Shown: positions 7,462-15,167, counted from the stretch's first letter. The stretch is DNA of 25,391 bases from JADFUS01 sp036653215 (GCA_036653215.1 JAVVUK010000014.1:1-25391), one strand, 5' to 3'. Numbers and translations: made by a program. Notes: generated by a model from the sequence alone, not told the origin.

Positions 7462-8622
7462 ATGGAAAATTTTATTTTTAAAAACCCTACCAAGTTGATT
7501 TTTGGTAAAGGACAAATAGCACAATTAACAAAAGAGATCCCTTCAGCAAAGAGAATTATGATAACTATGGGTGGAGGTAGCGTCTTAAAAAATGGAGTCT
7601 ATGATCAAGTAAAAGAAGCCCTTAAAAATCACCATATAGTAGAATTTAAAGGTATAGAGCCAAATCCTAAGTTCGAAACGCTTCTCAAGGCTGTGGAGTT
7701 GGCGAAAAGTGAGAAGATTGATTTTCTCTTAGCTGTGGGTGGTGGTTCTGTGATCGATGGGACTAAATTTATAGCTCTTGCTATGAATTATAAAGGAGCA
7801 GATCCTTGGGAAATAGTCATCAATCCAAAAGAGGCGAGTGTCATCTTACCTATTCCTTTGGCGGCGGTGTTGACCCTTCCTGCAACAGGTTCAGAGATGA
7901 ATTGTGGAGCTGTAATTTCACGTCTTGCTACAAAAGAGAAATTTGCAATTCATAATTCATATAACTATCCGAACTTCTCTATCCTCGATCCTGAAGTATG
8001 TTTCTCGTTGCCAGAGCGTCAAGTAGCAAATGGGCTTATCGATACTTATGTCCATGTTATGGAACAATATCTTACTTATCCAAGTGACGGTATGGTGCAA
8101 GATCGCTTTAATGAAGGAGTTTTACATACAATTTTAGAGATAGCTCCTAAAATTGTGAAAGATAGAAAAAATTACCAGCTTATGGCTAATTTCATGCTTT
8201 CAGCAACAATGGGTCTTAATGGTTTCACCTCTATGGGTGTTCCTCAAGACTGGGCTACACACATGATAGGACACGAACTTACAGCACTTGTGGGGCTTGA
8301 TCATGGTGTTACCCTTGCTATCATAGCACCATATTTATATGACGTTATGCGTGCTGAGAAAAGAGAAAAATTGCTTCAATATGGAGAGCGGATCTTTGAT
8401 ATAAAAGAAGGTAGTGAAGAGCAACGCATCGACAAGGCAATAGAAAAAACCAAAGATTTTTTTGAGAGCATGGGCGTGAAATGTTCGCTTTCATCACACG
8501 GAGTAACTAAAGACAATTGTGACACTATTGTTAAGCGATTTACCGAGCGTGGGGTTAATTTTGGGGAGAGAGGAACTATAACACCATATGTTGTGAAGAC
8601 AATCCTTGAAAAGGCGTTTTAA
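7462..8622 (+). CDS. yqhD: NADPH-dependent iron-type alcohol/aldehyde dehydrogenase (YqhD-like)
   Basis: 386-aa group III alcohol dehydrogenase that mainly reduces aldehydes with NADPH in the cytoplasm, detoxifying short-chain and lipid-derived aldehydes. The N-terminal nucleotide domain has GGGSV at about 37-41 and VGGGSVIDGTKF at about 92-103. The C-terminal metal domain has Asp194, His198, His267 and His281 at exactly the positions I recall for the metal ligands of E. coli YqhD. Segments such as LTLPATGSEMN and GVPQDWATHM are near-identical to that family. The ATG at 7462 is preferred over a frame extension from 7408, which would translate the TAA-repeat region. The gene ends 2 bp before menG. 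Confidence 0.92.
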   Translation: MENFIFKNPTKLIFGKGQIAQLTKEIPSAKRIMITMGGGSVLKNGVYDQVKEALKNHHIVEFKGIEPNPKFETLLKAVELAKSEKIDFLLAVGGGSVIDGTKFIALAMNYKGADPWEIVINPKEASVILPIPLAAVLTLPATGSEMNCGAVISRLATKEKFAIHNSYNYPNFSILDPEVCFSLPERQVANGLIDTYVHVMEQYLTYPSDGMVQDRFNEGVLHTILEIAPKIVKDRKNYQLMANFMLSATMGLNGFTSMGVPQDWATHMIGHELTALVGLDHGVTLAIIAPYLYDVMRAEKREKLLQYGERIFDIKEGSEEQRIDKAIEKTKDFFESMGVKCSLSSHGVTKDNCDTIVKRFTERGVNFGERGTITPYVVKTILEKAF

Positions 8623-8624
8623 TA

Positions 8625-9323
8625 GTGGATAAAAGCAGAGATAATATAGAAAATATGTTTAATGACATCGCACCAAAATACGATGTCTTAAACCATATTC
8701 TTTCGATGGGTATAGATAGAGAATGGCGAGATAAGGTGGTAAAGGAGGTCTCTCAGCATCACCCTCGTGAGATTTTAGATGTCGCCGCAGGTACTTGTGA
8801 CTTATCTATTGCTATTGCTAAAGGGTGCAAAGATGCTCATATAACGGCTGTTGACCTCTCTGGAGAGATGTTACAAGTTGGACGGCTTAAAGTTAAGAGA
8901 GAGGATCTTGAAAAACAGATAGATATAGAAAAACAAGATGCCACAGAGATGTCTTTTCAAGATGGTTCTGTTGACGTGTTGACCGTTGCTTTTGGAGTAC
9001 GTAATTTTGAAGATTTAGACAAGGGGCTAAGGGAGTTCCATCGTGTCTTACGAGAAGATGGACACTTATATATCTTAGAATTTTCGAAACCACGTAAAGG
9101 CTTTTTTTCAGTTGTTTATTCCTTATATTTTAAACATCTATTACCATTTATTGGAGGAGTTATTTCCAACAATAAACGAGCGTATACATATCTCCCTGCT
9201 TCGGTGCTTTCTTTTCCTTATGGAGAAGAGTTTGAGGCAAAGCTTCGTGAGGTTGGGTTTCGAGATGTAAAATCAAAACAACTTACCTTTGGCATAGCAA
9301 CACTATATAGTGCTAAATATTAA
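8625..9323 (+). CDS. ubiE: Demethylmenaquinone methyltransferase (MenG/UbiE)
   Basis: Class I SAM-dependent C-methyltransferase, the last step of menaquinone synthesis, acting at the cytoplasmic membrane face. 232 aa. UbiE signatures are MFNDIAPKYDVLNHILSMG at the N-terminus, the SAM loop LDVAAGTCDLS (about 51-61), TVAFGVRNFEDLDKGL, and RAYTYLPASVLSFP. The SAM loop has Cys where most homologs have Gly (GTGD). Translation most likely begins at the GTG at 8625, 2 bp after the preceding stop; an ATG at 8655 would remove conserved N-terminal residues. Menaquinone fits an anaerobic or microaerobic Bacteroidota host. Confidence 0.93.
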   Translation: MDKSRDNIENMFNDIAPKYDVLNHILSMGIDREWRDKVVKEVSQHHPREILDVAAGTCDLSIAIAKGCKDAHITAVDLSGEMLQVGRLKVKREDLEKQIDIEKQDATEMSFQDGSVDVLTVAFGVRNFEDLDKGLREFHRVLREDGHLYILEFSKPRKGFFSVVYSLYFKHLLPFIGGVISNNKRAYTYLPASVLSFPYGEEFEAKLREVGFRDVKSKQLTFGIATLYSAKY

Positions 9324-9343
9324 TAAATAAAGCTAAATTATAA

Positions 9344-9832
9344 ATGAAAATAACCAATAGAAACCTTATTATTGCATTGATAGTGAAGAAAATAATCTTT
9401 GCTGTTATAGCGATGTTTTTCTTTACTTCATGTGTTGATAGGAACGATTTTGAACTCAAATCTATCAATTCTGTATCTATTAAAGAAACAACAATGAACT
9501 ATATCACATTAGATATTGACGTTACTGCAATAAATAATTCTCATACAAAAGCATCAATAAAAAAGAGTGATTTAAAGGTATATTCTTCAAAAGGGAAAGA
9601 ACTTTGTGAGGCATTTCTGGAGGCTCCTATTATAATTAAAAAAGGTGTCTATTCGACGAAAGTGCCGCTCAAGATAACATTTAACGGAGGTATATTTGGT
9701 GCAGCACGTCTTGTTACGATCTTAAGTAAGGATATAGATGATCTTTATTTTAGTGGTCATGTAAAAGTCAAAAAGGGAATTGTTACAAAAAATATAACCA
9801 TCGAAAAGATGAAAATTTCAGATTTAAAATAA
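9344..9832 (+). CDS. LEA14/WHy-like lipoprotein
   Basis: 162-aa predicted lipoprotein. Its N-terminus is hydrophobic (about 8-27) and ends in a lipobox-like FFFTSC with the acylated cysteine at residue 30. The mature part is all-beta in character. It carries alternating hydrophobic/polar strands such as ITLDIDVTAINNSHTKASI and a repeated pattern of small-residue turns. This resembles the immunoglobulin-like LEA type 2 (WHy) fold found in small Bacteroidetes lipoproteins. Molecular function is unknown. It sits 20 bp after menG and 16 bp before the phosphatase-like gene. The lipoprotein call is good; the fold assignment is tentative. Confidence 0.7.
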   Translation: MKITNRNLIIALIVKKIIFAVIAMFFFTSCVDRNDFELKSINSVSIKETTMNYITLDIDVTAINNSHTKASIKKSDLKVYSSKGKELCEAFLEAPIIIKKGVYSTKVPLKITFNGGIFGAARLVTILSKDIDDLYFSGHVKVKKGIVTKNITIEKMKISDLK

Positions 9833-9836
9833 ATAC

Positions 9837-9841
9837 GGAGG
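9837..9841 (+). promoter_or_regulatory. Canonical Shine-Dalgarno GGAGG supporting a TTG start at 9849
   Basis: GGAGG lies 7 nt ahead of TTG-AAA-AAG. Strong Shine-Dalgarno sites are rare in this window. This one decides the start of the phosphatase-like gene, since TTG plus MKKIFLAVVTLVML gives a complete signal peptide. Confidence 0.75.
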
Positions 9842-9848
9842 TAGAAAG

Positions 9849-11384
9849 TTGAAAAAGATTTTTTTAGCAGTTGTTACTTTAGTTATGCTATATAATCCTT
9901 CATTTGCGAGTGATGGAAAACCTAAAGTTATAGTTAATGTTATTGTAGATGCTTTGCGTAATGATGATCTTATACGTTATACAAAGAATTTCTCTACAAG
10001 CGGATTTCGTAAAATGATGGACAAAGGGTCTGTCATTGAAAATGCACAATATCGAGATATTCCAAATAAACCTATGGTTAGTGGAGCTACAATAATCACG
10101 GGGTCATGGCCGAGACAACACGGTATAGTAGGTGACTTCTGGTATCTAAATGGTGCTGATAAGTTAACCGGAGCGATCACCATAGCCAAAGACACAGCAT
10201 ACACGGTGCCTTTATATTCTATTATTGATAAGATAAAATATTTCTCTCCACAGTCAAAAGTAGTATCTATCGGTGTAGAGCCCAAAAGCGCAATTATATG
10301 CGGAGACTCTAACAACGATCGAGTTATTTGGCTCGATGATCTAAGTGGTAAATGGATAACATCAAAAGGCAAAGATGTCTCTCCCTGGTGGCTCACAACC
10401 CTAAATGAGGGTAAGACAAAGGGACGTTACATAAATACTCTTATGATGCCGTCGTTTCCAAAAGTAGATTATATAAATAAACAAAGCACTACCCTATTTT
10501 CACAAGTAAAACATAGCAAATCGGAAAATACAGGTCGTGCACTTTTAGAATCTCCATTTTGTAATAGTTACCTAAACGATTGTTTATCATCGCTTTTAGT
10601 CTTTGATACGATAGGTAAAGACACTATTTGTGATTTTTTAACCATAAATTATGGGTATGCACGTTTTGCATATAAAAAATATGGCTCAAAAAGTATGGAA
10701 GTCGAAGATATGTATTACAAATTAGATAACGATATTTCTCGTCTTATCTCTATGTTAGACACAGAGGTTGGCAAAGGCGAATATATACTTATCTTTACTG
10801 CTGCCTCTGGGGCTTCTGAAAGTGTCGAGGGGGTTGTCAATGAGACACGTATCAGGGTTCTTACAAATGCCTTTTTAAACACTCAATATGGAATTGCCGA
10901 TTGGGTTGTCGGTTATCGTAACGGTCAGATATACCTTAACCACAAAACAATATACAACAAGAAAATAGGGTTAGATGTTATCCAAGATGCTGTAGCCTCT
11001 TTTGTCCTTAAGTTTGACGGTGTGGAAAACGCAATGACTGCTTCGGCACTTATGCGTAATAGCTTTACCACAGGTGTAGAAGAAGATATATATAACTCTT
11101 TTAATGCGCCGGCTTCGGGTGATGTTATGGTTGTGTTAAAGCCAAACTGGATCTCACTTCCAAATGGAGATACGACAAAAGATAAAGCTTCGTTTGAAAA
11201 TCCGTATCAAAACACTATTTCTGTCCCTTTATTTATCTATGGCAAAGGGATAAAAGCGGGCAAGGTTTATGATGAATTTAATATGACAGACATAGCTCCT
11301 ACCATAGCCGATATTTTAGGGATCTCACGTCCTGAGAAGTCGGTTGGTAAAAGCTTTTATAATAATATAAGATATGACAATTAA
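9849..11384 (+). CDS. Alkaline phosphatase superfamily protein lacking the active site (probable pseudoenzyme)
   Basis: 511-aa exported protein with a signal peptide ending near Ala20. The fold is that of PafA/NPP-type phosphatases: VIVDALRNDDL with Asp34, IITGSWPRQHGIVGDFWY, VEDMYYKLDNDI and a C-terminal TDIAPTIADILGI. Compared with PafA as I recall it, most catalytic positions are changed. The nucleophile Thr falls at Pro75, the Lys/Arg phosphate binders fall near Glu144-Lys146, the Asp-His metal pair is Ala319-Ser320 (FTAASGA instead of TADHGA), and the last His ligand is Ser458. It should not be an ordinary phosphatase and may bind ligand or scaffold another protein. Related degenerate members seem to exist in other Bacteroidales. 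The frame is intact with no sign of decay. Its end overlaps sufE by 11 bp. Confidence 0.82.
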   Translation: MKKIFLAVVTLVMLYNPSFASDGKPKVIVNVIVDALRNDDLIRYTKNFSTSGFRKMMDKGSVIENAQYRDIPNKPMVSGATIITGSWPRQHGIVGDFWYLNGADKLTGAITIAKDTAYTVPLYSIIDKIKYFSPQSKVVSIGVEPKSAIICGDSNNDRVIWLDDLSGKWITSKGKDVSPWWLTTLNEGKTKGRYINTLMMPSFPKVDYINKQSTTLFSQVKHSKSENTGRALLESPFCNSYLNDCLSSLLVFDTIGKDTICDFLTINYGYARFAYKKYGSKSMEVEDMYYKLDNDISRLISMLDTEVGKGEYILIFTAASGASESVEGVVNETRIRVLTNAFLNTQYGIADWVVGYRNGQIYLNHKTIYNKKIGLDVIQDAVASFVLKFDGVENAMTASALMRNSFTTGVEEDIYNSFNAPASGDVMVVLKPNWISLPNGDTTKDKASFENPYQNTISVPLFIYGKGIKAGKVYDEFNMTDIAPTIADILGISRPEKSVGKSFYNNIRYDN

Positions 11385-11793
11385 TGAAATTCAAGACGAA
11401 ATAATAGAAGAGTTTGCTCTTTTTGATGATTGGATGGATAAATATAACTACATCATAGAACAGAGTCAAAGTCTTGATCCGTTGGACGATAAAGACAGGA
11501 TACCTAAAAACCTTATCGATGGGTGTCAGTCTCGTGTATGGATAACAGCCGCCGCAAAAGATGGCATCGTTACTTTTCATGCCGATAGTGACGCTATCAT
11601 TGTAAAGGGGCTCATAGCTCTTCTTATGAGGGTTATGAACAACCAAAAAGCCGAAGATATAGCTACTGCTGATCTCTATTTTATAGATAAAATAGGCATG
11701 AAAGAAAATCTATCACCAACACGGGCAAACGGCTTTTTGTCGATGATAAAACAGATGAAATTATATTCGATAGCATTAACTAAAGTAGCATAA
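11374..11793 (+). CDS. sufE: Cysteine desulfuration protein SufE
   Basis: 139-aa cytoplasmic sulfur acceptor. It takes persulfide sulfur from the SufS active-site cysteine and passes it to the SufBCD scaffold for Fe-S cluster assembly. The conserved loop DGCQSRVW carries the acceptor Cys51, the same residue number as in E. coli SufE. Other family features are IPKNLIDG before the cysteine and the LSPTRANGFLSMIKQM C-terminal helix. It overlaps the phosphatase-like gene and is 5 bp from the MIP18 gene. Its partners SufS and SufBCD are encoded about 8 kb downstream in a separate minus-strand operon. Confidence 0.94.
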   Translation: MTINEIQDEIIEEFALFDDWMDKYNYIIEQSQSLDPLDDKDRIPKNLIDGCQSRVWITAAAKDGIVTFHADSDAIIVKGLIALLMRVMNNQKAEDIATADLYFIDKIGMKENLSPTRANGFLSMIKQMKLYSIALTKVA

Positions 11794-11798
11794 ATATT

Positions 11799-12119
11799 AT
11801 GACACCACAAGAGATATTAAACATAGAACAGGGCATTGTAGGACGTTTGAAGACTATTTTTGACCCTGAAATACCGGTAAACATATACGATCTTGGGCTG
11901 ATATACGACATAGACGTAGAGCCTGATGGAACATCAAATATAACAATGACCTTAACTGCCCCAAATTGCCCTATGGCAGATGAACTTCTTGAGCAGGTAA
12001 ATAGCGAAACTTCTATGGTTATGGGGGTTACAAAAGTCAATGTGATACTTGTTTTTGATCCACAGTGGGACAGATCTATGATTTCCGAAGAGGCATTATT
12101 AGAATTAGGACTACTTTAA
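11799..12119 (+). CDS. MIP18/DUF59 family iron-sulfur maturation factor (SufT/PaaD-like)
   Basis: 106-aa single-domain protein. FDPEIPVNIYDLGLIYDI is the hallmark of the MIP18 (DUF59) family, and LTAPNCPMADEL carries the conserved Cys57. The C-terminal LVFDPQWDRSMISEEALLELG is also typical. Members of this family (SufT, CIA2, PaaD) help mature or deliver Fe-S clusters. The position right behind sufE supports that role, so SufT-like is the best reading. The exact clients are not visible from sequence. Confidence 0.9.
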   Translation: MTPQEILNIEQGIVGRLKTIFDPEIPVNIYDLGLIYDIDVEPDGTSNITMTLTAPNCPMADELLEQVNSETSMVMGVTKVNVILVFDPQWDRSMISEEALLELGLL

Positions 12120-12127
12120 AATATACT

Positions 12128-12688
12128 ATGAAAGAAGAGATAGAAAAAGCCATTGAGGTTTTGAAAAACGGAGGTCTTATCCTCTACCCCACAGATACTG
12201 TTTGGGGAATAGGTTGTGATGCAACAAATGAAGAGGCTGTACAAAAGGTGTATGACCTTAAAGGCAGCGTCAACAAAAAAAGTATGTTGGTGCTTGTTGA
12301 AAATTTAGATCGTGTGCTTTTTTATGTAGATAAAGTGCCTGATGTGGCGTGGGACATTTTTGAAGTTGCCGATAAGCCAACTACCCTTATACTTCCAAAT
12401 GCAAAAGGGGTTGCCAAAAACCTAATTCCAGAGGAGAGAACGCTTGGTATTCGTATTCCTCAACATGAATTTTGTCATCAGCTACTTTTTAAGTTTAAAA
12501 AGCCTATTGTTTCTACATCAGCGAATTTGTCGGGAGAGGCAACACCAATATATTATGCCGACATAAAAAGAGAAATTAGAGAAGGTGTGGATATGATAAT
12601 AGATAAGAAATTTGAAGGATCACCAACACATACCGCCTCATCAATCATCATGTTAGGTGAAGATTCTTCAGTTAAAGTTATAAGATGA
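12128..12688 (+). CDS. L-threonylcarbamoyladenylate synthase (TsaC/YrdC/Sua5 type)
   Basis: Makes threonylcarbamoyl-AMP from threonine, bicarbonate and ATP, the first step of the tRNA t6A37 modification. 186 aa, consisting of the YrdC domain alone. Signatures are GLILYPTDTVWGIGCDA, the basic pocket around VNKKSMLVLV, ADKPTTLILP, and KPIVSTSANLSGEATP near the C-terminus. The ATG at 12128 is chosen: it follows the MIP18 stop by 8 bp and gives the standard N-terminus, while a frame from 12065 runs inside the previous gene. The stop overlaps the next start (ATGA). It lacks the extra C-terminal Sua5 domain. Confidence 0.93.
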   Translation: MKEEIEKAIEVLKNGGLILYPTDTVWGIGCDATNEEAVQKVYDLKGSVNKKSMLVLVENLDRVLFYVDKVPDVAWDIFEVADKPTTLILPNAKGVAKNLIPEERTLGIRIPQHEFCHQLLFKFKKPIVSTSANLSGEATPIYYADIKREIREGVDMIIDKKFEGSPTHTASSIIMLGEDSSVKVIR

Positions 12689-13089
12689 TAACAACAGAAA
12701 TACAGATACGTTTTAGTGACATGGATATGTTACGTCATGCCAATAATGTGGCTTTATACCACTATTATGATTTAGGAATAAGGGATTATTTTCGAAGCGT
12801 GATGCTCTTTTCAGAAGATCAAAGACGAGATCAGATGATCGCTAAAGTTAAGGCTACTGCTAATTTCTTTGCTCCAATACATCTTAATGATAATATAGAA
12901 GTTAATACCTTTGTCATAAAAATAGGCAATCGTAGCCTCACATTTTACCAAGAGGTTGTCGATAAAGATACAAAAATGGTGAAGTCGAGTTGTGAGAGTA
13001 TATTTGCAGGTTATGACCTATTAAAAGAGTCGTCATGCGAGGTAGATCCTCATTGGAAAGAGCTTATTAAAGAACACGAAAAGTTATAA
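12685..13089 (+). CDS. Acyl-CoA thioesterase, 4HBT/YbgC-like hotdog fold
   Basis: 134-aa single hotdog domain. The N-terminal IQIRFSDMDMLRHANNVALYHYYD is the standard 4-hydroxybenzoyl-CoA thioesterase pattern (RxxDxDxxxHxNN). The usual catalytic Asp sits in SDMDMLRH and the beta strands that follow match the fold (IEVNTFVIKIGNRSLTFYQEV). It hydrolyses acyl-CoA or acyl-ACP thioesters; chain-length preference cannot be read here. Its ATG overlaps the tsaC stop, and it lies 13 bp before the formimidoyltransferase. No Tol-Pal genes accompany it, so I do not call it YbgC proper. Confidence 0.86.
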   Translation: MITTEIQIRFSDMDMLRHANNVALYHYYDLGIRDYFRSVMLFSEDQRRDQMIAKVKATANFFAPIHLNDNIEVNTFVIKIGNRSLTFYQEVVDKDTKMVKSSCESIFAGYDLLKESSCEVDPHWKELIKEHEKL

Positions 13090-13102
13090 AATATCTTAGA
13101 AT

Positions 13103-14077
13103 ATGGAAAAGCAGCTTATCGAATGTGTGCCCAACTTTAGTGAGGGGCGTGATAAAAACATAATTAACGCTATCGTATCTTCAATTGAGAGTGTTAGAGG
13201 GGTGCGTGTTTTACATATAGACATGGGGGAGGCGGCAAACCGTACTGTTATAACCTTTCTTGGTGAGCCAGCACCTACTATGGAAGCTTCTTTTAGAGCT
13301 ATAAAAAAAGCATCTGAGCTTATAGAAATGACCTGCCATAAAGGCGAACACCCACGTATAGGAGCCATTGATGTTTTTCCTGTTGTGCCTATCGAAAACA
13401 TATCGCTCACAGAGGTCGACTCTTATGTAAAAGCTCTTGCCAAGCGTGTGGGAATAGAGATAGGAATACCGATATATCTATACGAATATTCTGCCACTAC
13501 CCCACAACGTAAACTCCTTGCTTCTTGTCGTGCAGGTGAATATGAGGGGTTGGAAAATAAGATGAAAGATCCTCGTTGGATACCCGATTTTGGAAGTGGC
13601 ACGTTTTCTGAAATAGCAAGACATAGCGGAGCTACTGTAATGGGAGCTCGTGCGTTGCTTGTTGCCATAAACTTTAACCTTAACACTAAAGATACTGAAA
13701 AAGCGTGGTATATAGCTCGTAAGATACGTGAGAGAGGAAAGACAGAGTATTCAATTGATGGAGTACGTTCCATAGGTTGGTATATTGAAGAATATGGAAT
13801 AGCTCAAGTATCAATGAATATAACGGACATTACCACAACCTCTCTAAAAGAGGTTTGGGAGAGGTTAAATGCCATTGCTTTAGAGGAGGATGTCCTCATC
13901 ACAGGAACGGAGCTTATCGGTCTGATACCGGAAAAGGTGCTTATTGAAGCGGCTGAACAATGGGGTGTTGTTGGAGATAACGAAAAAAAGATTAACTTTA
14001 CACTTGAGAAAATGAATTTTGGGGATTTGTGCCCATTTGACAAAAATAAAAAAATCCTACATTATGAAAACTATTAA
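13103..14077 (+). CDS. ftcD: Glutamate formimidoyltransferase (monofunctional)
   Basis: 324-aa enzyme moving the formimino group between N-formimino-L-glutamate and tetrahydrofolate, the terminal step of one histidine-degradation route. Family blocks are IECVPNFSEGRD at the N-terminus, the catalytic region HKGEHPRIGAIDVFPVVP, and GARALLVAINFNLNTKD, which begins the C-terminal subdomain. It ends before any cyclodeaminase domain, so it is the single-function form seen in many Bacteroidetes. No hutH, hutU or hutI neighbour is present, so its link to histidine use rests on family knowledge. Its 3' end overlaps the next small gene by 14 bp. Confidence 0.93.
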   Translation: MEKQLIECVPNFSEGRDKNIINAIVSSIESVRGVRVLHIDMGEAANRTVITFLGEPAPTMEASFRAIKKASELIEMTCHKGEHPRIGAIDVFPVVPIENISLTEVDSYVKALAKRVGIEIGIPIYLYEYSATTPQRKLLASCRAGEYEGLENKMKDPRWIPDFGSGTFSEIARHSGATVMGARALLVAINFNLNTKDTEKAWYIARKIRERGKTEYSIDGVRSIGWYIEEYGIAQVSMNITDITTTSLKEVWERLNAIALEEDVLITGTELIGLIPEKVLIEAAEQWGVVGDNEKKINFTLEKMNFGDLCPFDKNKKILHYENY

Positions 14078-14279
14078 AAGGTTAAACTCGACATTGAAAT
14101 ATTTTAATATTGTCGATTCTACTATGTTTAAGATATGCTTAATTACTCTTGGTCTACTTGTTGGTATCTATTACAGCGATTTACTCATGAGTTACACCAA
14201 CCTTATTTGGCTTATTTTTGTTATATCTACCGTGTTTATCTTAACTAAAATATTCAAATATTACCGAGATATAAAGTAA
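14064..14279 (+). CDS. Small two-helix membrane protein of unknown function
   Basis: 71-aa protein with two predicted membrane helices, about residues 23-40 (KICLITLGLLVGIYY) and 46-62 (LIWLIFVISTVFILTK), and a basic tail. The sequence around FKICLITLGLLVG resembles a small family that databases often label permease of phosphate ABC transporter without evidence. I would call it uncharacterised. The ATG at 14064 overlaps the end of the formimidoyltransferase by 14 bp, and the coding frame ends 31 bp before a strong terminator. It is the last gene of the long plus-strand run. Coding status is likely but not certain. Confidence 0.62.
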   Translation: MKTIKRLNSTLKYFNIVDSTMFKICLITLGLLVGIYYSDLLMSYTNLIWLIFVISTVFILTKIFKYYRDIK

Positions 14280-14310
14280 GAGGCAAATTCAAATAGGTTA
14301 TACGTAATAA

Positions 14311-14346
14311 AAAACGACGTTCTGATTAATTTCAGAACGTCGTTTT
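14311..14346. terminator. Bidirectional rho-independent terminator
   Basis: Fifteen-bp perfect inverted repeat AAAACGACGTTCTGA / TCAGAACGTCGTTTT with a 6-nt loop. The A/T ends give a T-run on both strands. It ends the long plus-strand operon and also the convergent lipoprotein gene at 14366. Confidence 0.88.
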
Positions 14347-14365
14347 CTTATAAGCTGTTTATTTA

Positions 14366-15076
14366 CTATTTGTATATTATCTCATAAAATATAGGGACAT
14401 TATTAGTATTGTTAGAGGTAATGTTTATGCCAATTATATATCCGTCTTTATCTTTAACGTAAGTATATCTTATTTCATCAGTACCAGATGTTATCTTTTC
14501 TGGTAGGTTGATGCTTCTTTTACTTCCAATTCCAATTACGCTAACAACGCTTCCCAATTCCATATCTATTGTTAATGGTAGAATATCTAAATTTAGATTG
14601 TTTAGCTGTGATCCATAAGTTATTGTAGCTACACCATCATCACTATAAGAGACTAAATTACCATTTTGCCATGTGTATGTTATGATAGAGGGCGTATTTG
14701 GTTGTTCAAGGTCTACATCTGTGCTCTTTGTCATATATCCATCTTTATCATATTCAAATGTATATTCTGTCTTATCAAGAGAAGAAGACATAGTAGTGGT
14801 TCTCCCATTAGTCAAGAAACATTCTATTTTATCGTTACCAATAGAAAATATGACTTTATTATTGTCATAAGTTATCAACGATTCGATAGATTCTGTGGTT
14901 GTAGTTTCTTTTATTTTAATTACCTTTCCTTGTGTGTTATAGGTAAAGTCTAAGGTAAGCCCATCTCCTTTAATTGTGGAAATGCGTTTTGAAAGAGCGT
15001 CATCGTTATCAGATGAACAACTATTAAAGGTAATAGCGCATATAGCTACTAACAATAAAAATAGATTTTTTTTCAT
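14366..15076 (-). CDS. DUF4595-like secreted lipoprotein
   Basis: 236-aa predicted lipoprotein with signal peptide MKKNLFLLLVAICAITFNSC, the acylated Cys20 and a Ser/Asp/Asn-rich linker (SSDNDDALS). The body has repeated short strand-turn units of the type TYDNNKVIF, FEYDKDGYMTK, YTWQNGNLVSY and YTYVKDKDGYIIG. These resemble the YD-like repeats of the Bacteroidetes DUF4595 group. The acidic residues right after the lipid-anchor cysteine fit the known Bacteroidetes surface-export tendency, so it may face outward; that is an inference. Function is unknown. It is divergent from the hybrid kinase and has its own promoter and a shared terminator. Confidence 0.78.
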   Translation of the reverse strand: MKKNLFLLLVAICAITFNSCSSDNDDALSKRISTIKGDGLTLDFTYNTQGKVIKIKETTTTESIESLITYDNNKVIFSIGNDKIECFLTNGRTTTMSSSLDKTEYTFEYDKDGYMTKSTDVDLEQPNTPSIITYTWQNGNLVSYSDDGVATITYGSQLNNLNLDILPLTIDMELGSVVSVIGIGSKRSINLPEKITSGTDEIRYTYVKDKDGYIIGINITSNNTNNVPIFYEIIYK

Positions 15077-15099
15077 AATATGTTATATTAATATTTTGA

Positions 15100-15107
15100 C
15101 AAATATA
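15100..15107 (-). promoter_or_regulatory. -7 promoter element TATATTTG for the lipoprotein gene
   Basis: Minus-strand TATATTTG fits TAnnTTTG and lies 23 nt upstream of the lipoprotein ATG, in the divergent gap with the hybrid kinase. No clear -33 box is seen. Confidence 0.5.
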
Positions 15108-15167
15108 CTATATTTTTTATAATATTTTTTATTTGTGGAAATTTATGGCGTTTATAATAATTATTAT

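Noticed and set aside
9977..10396. 139-codon minus-strand open frame inside the phosphatase-like gene
   Set aside because: It is antisense to a full-length gene with a signal peptide and family motifs; its own translation resembles no known family and has shadow-frame composition.
9849..11384. Phosphatase-like gene as a decayed pseudogene or frameshift
   Set aside because: The 511-codon frame is uninterrupted, with signal peptide, strong Shine-Dalgarno and family C-terminus; loss is restricted to active-site positions.
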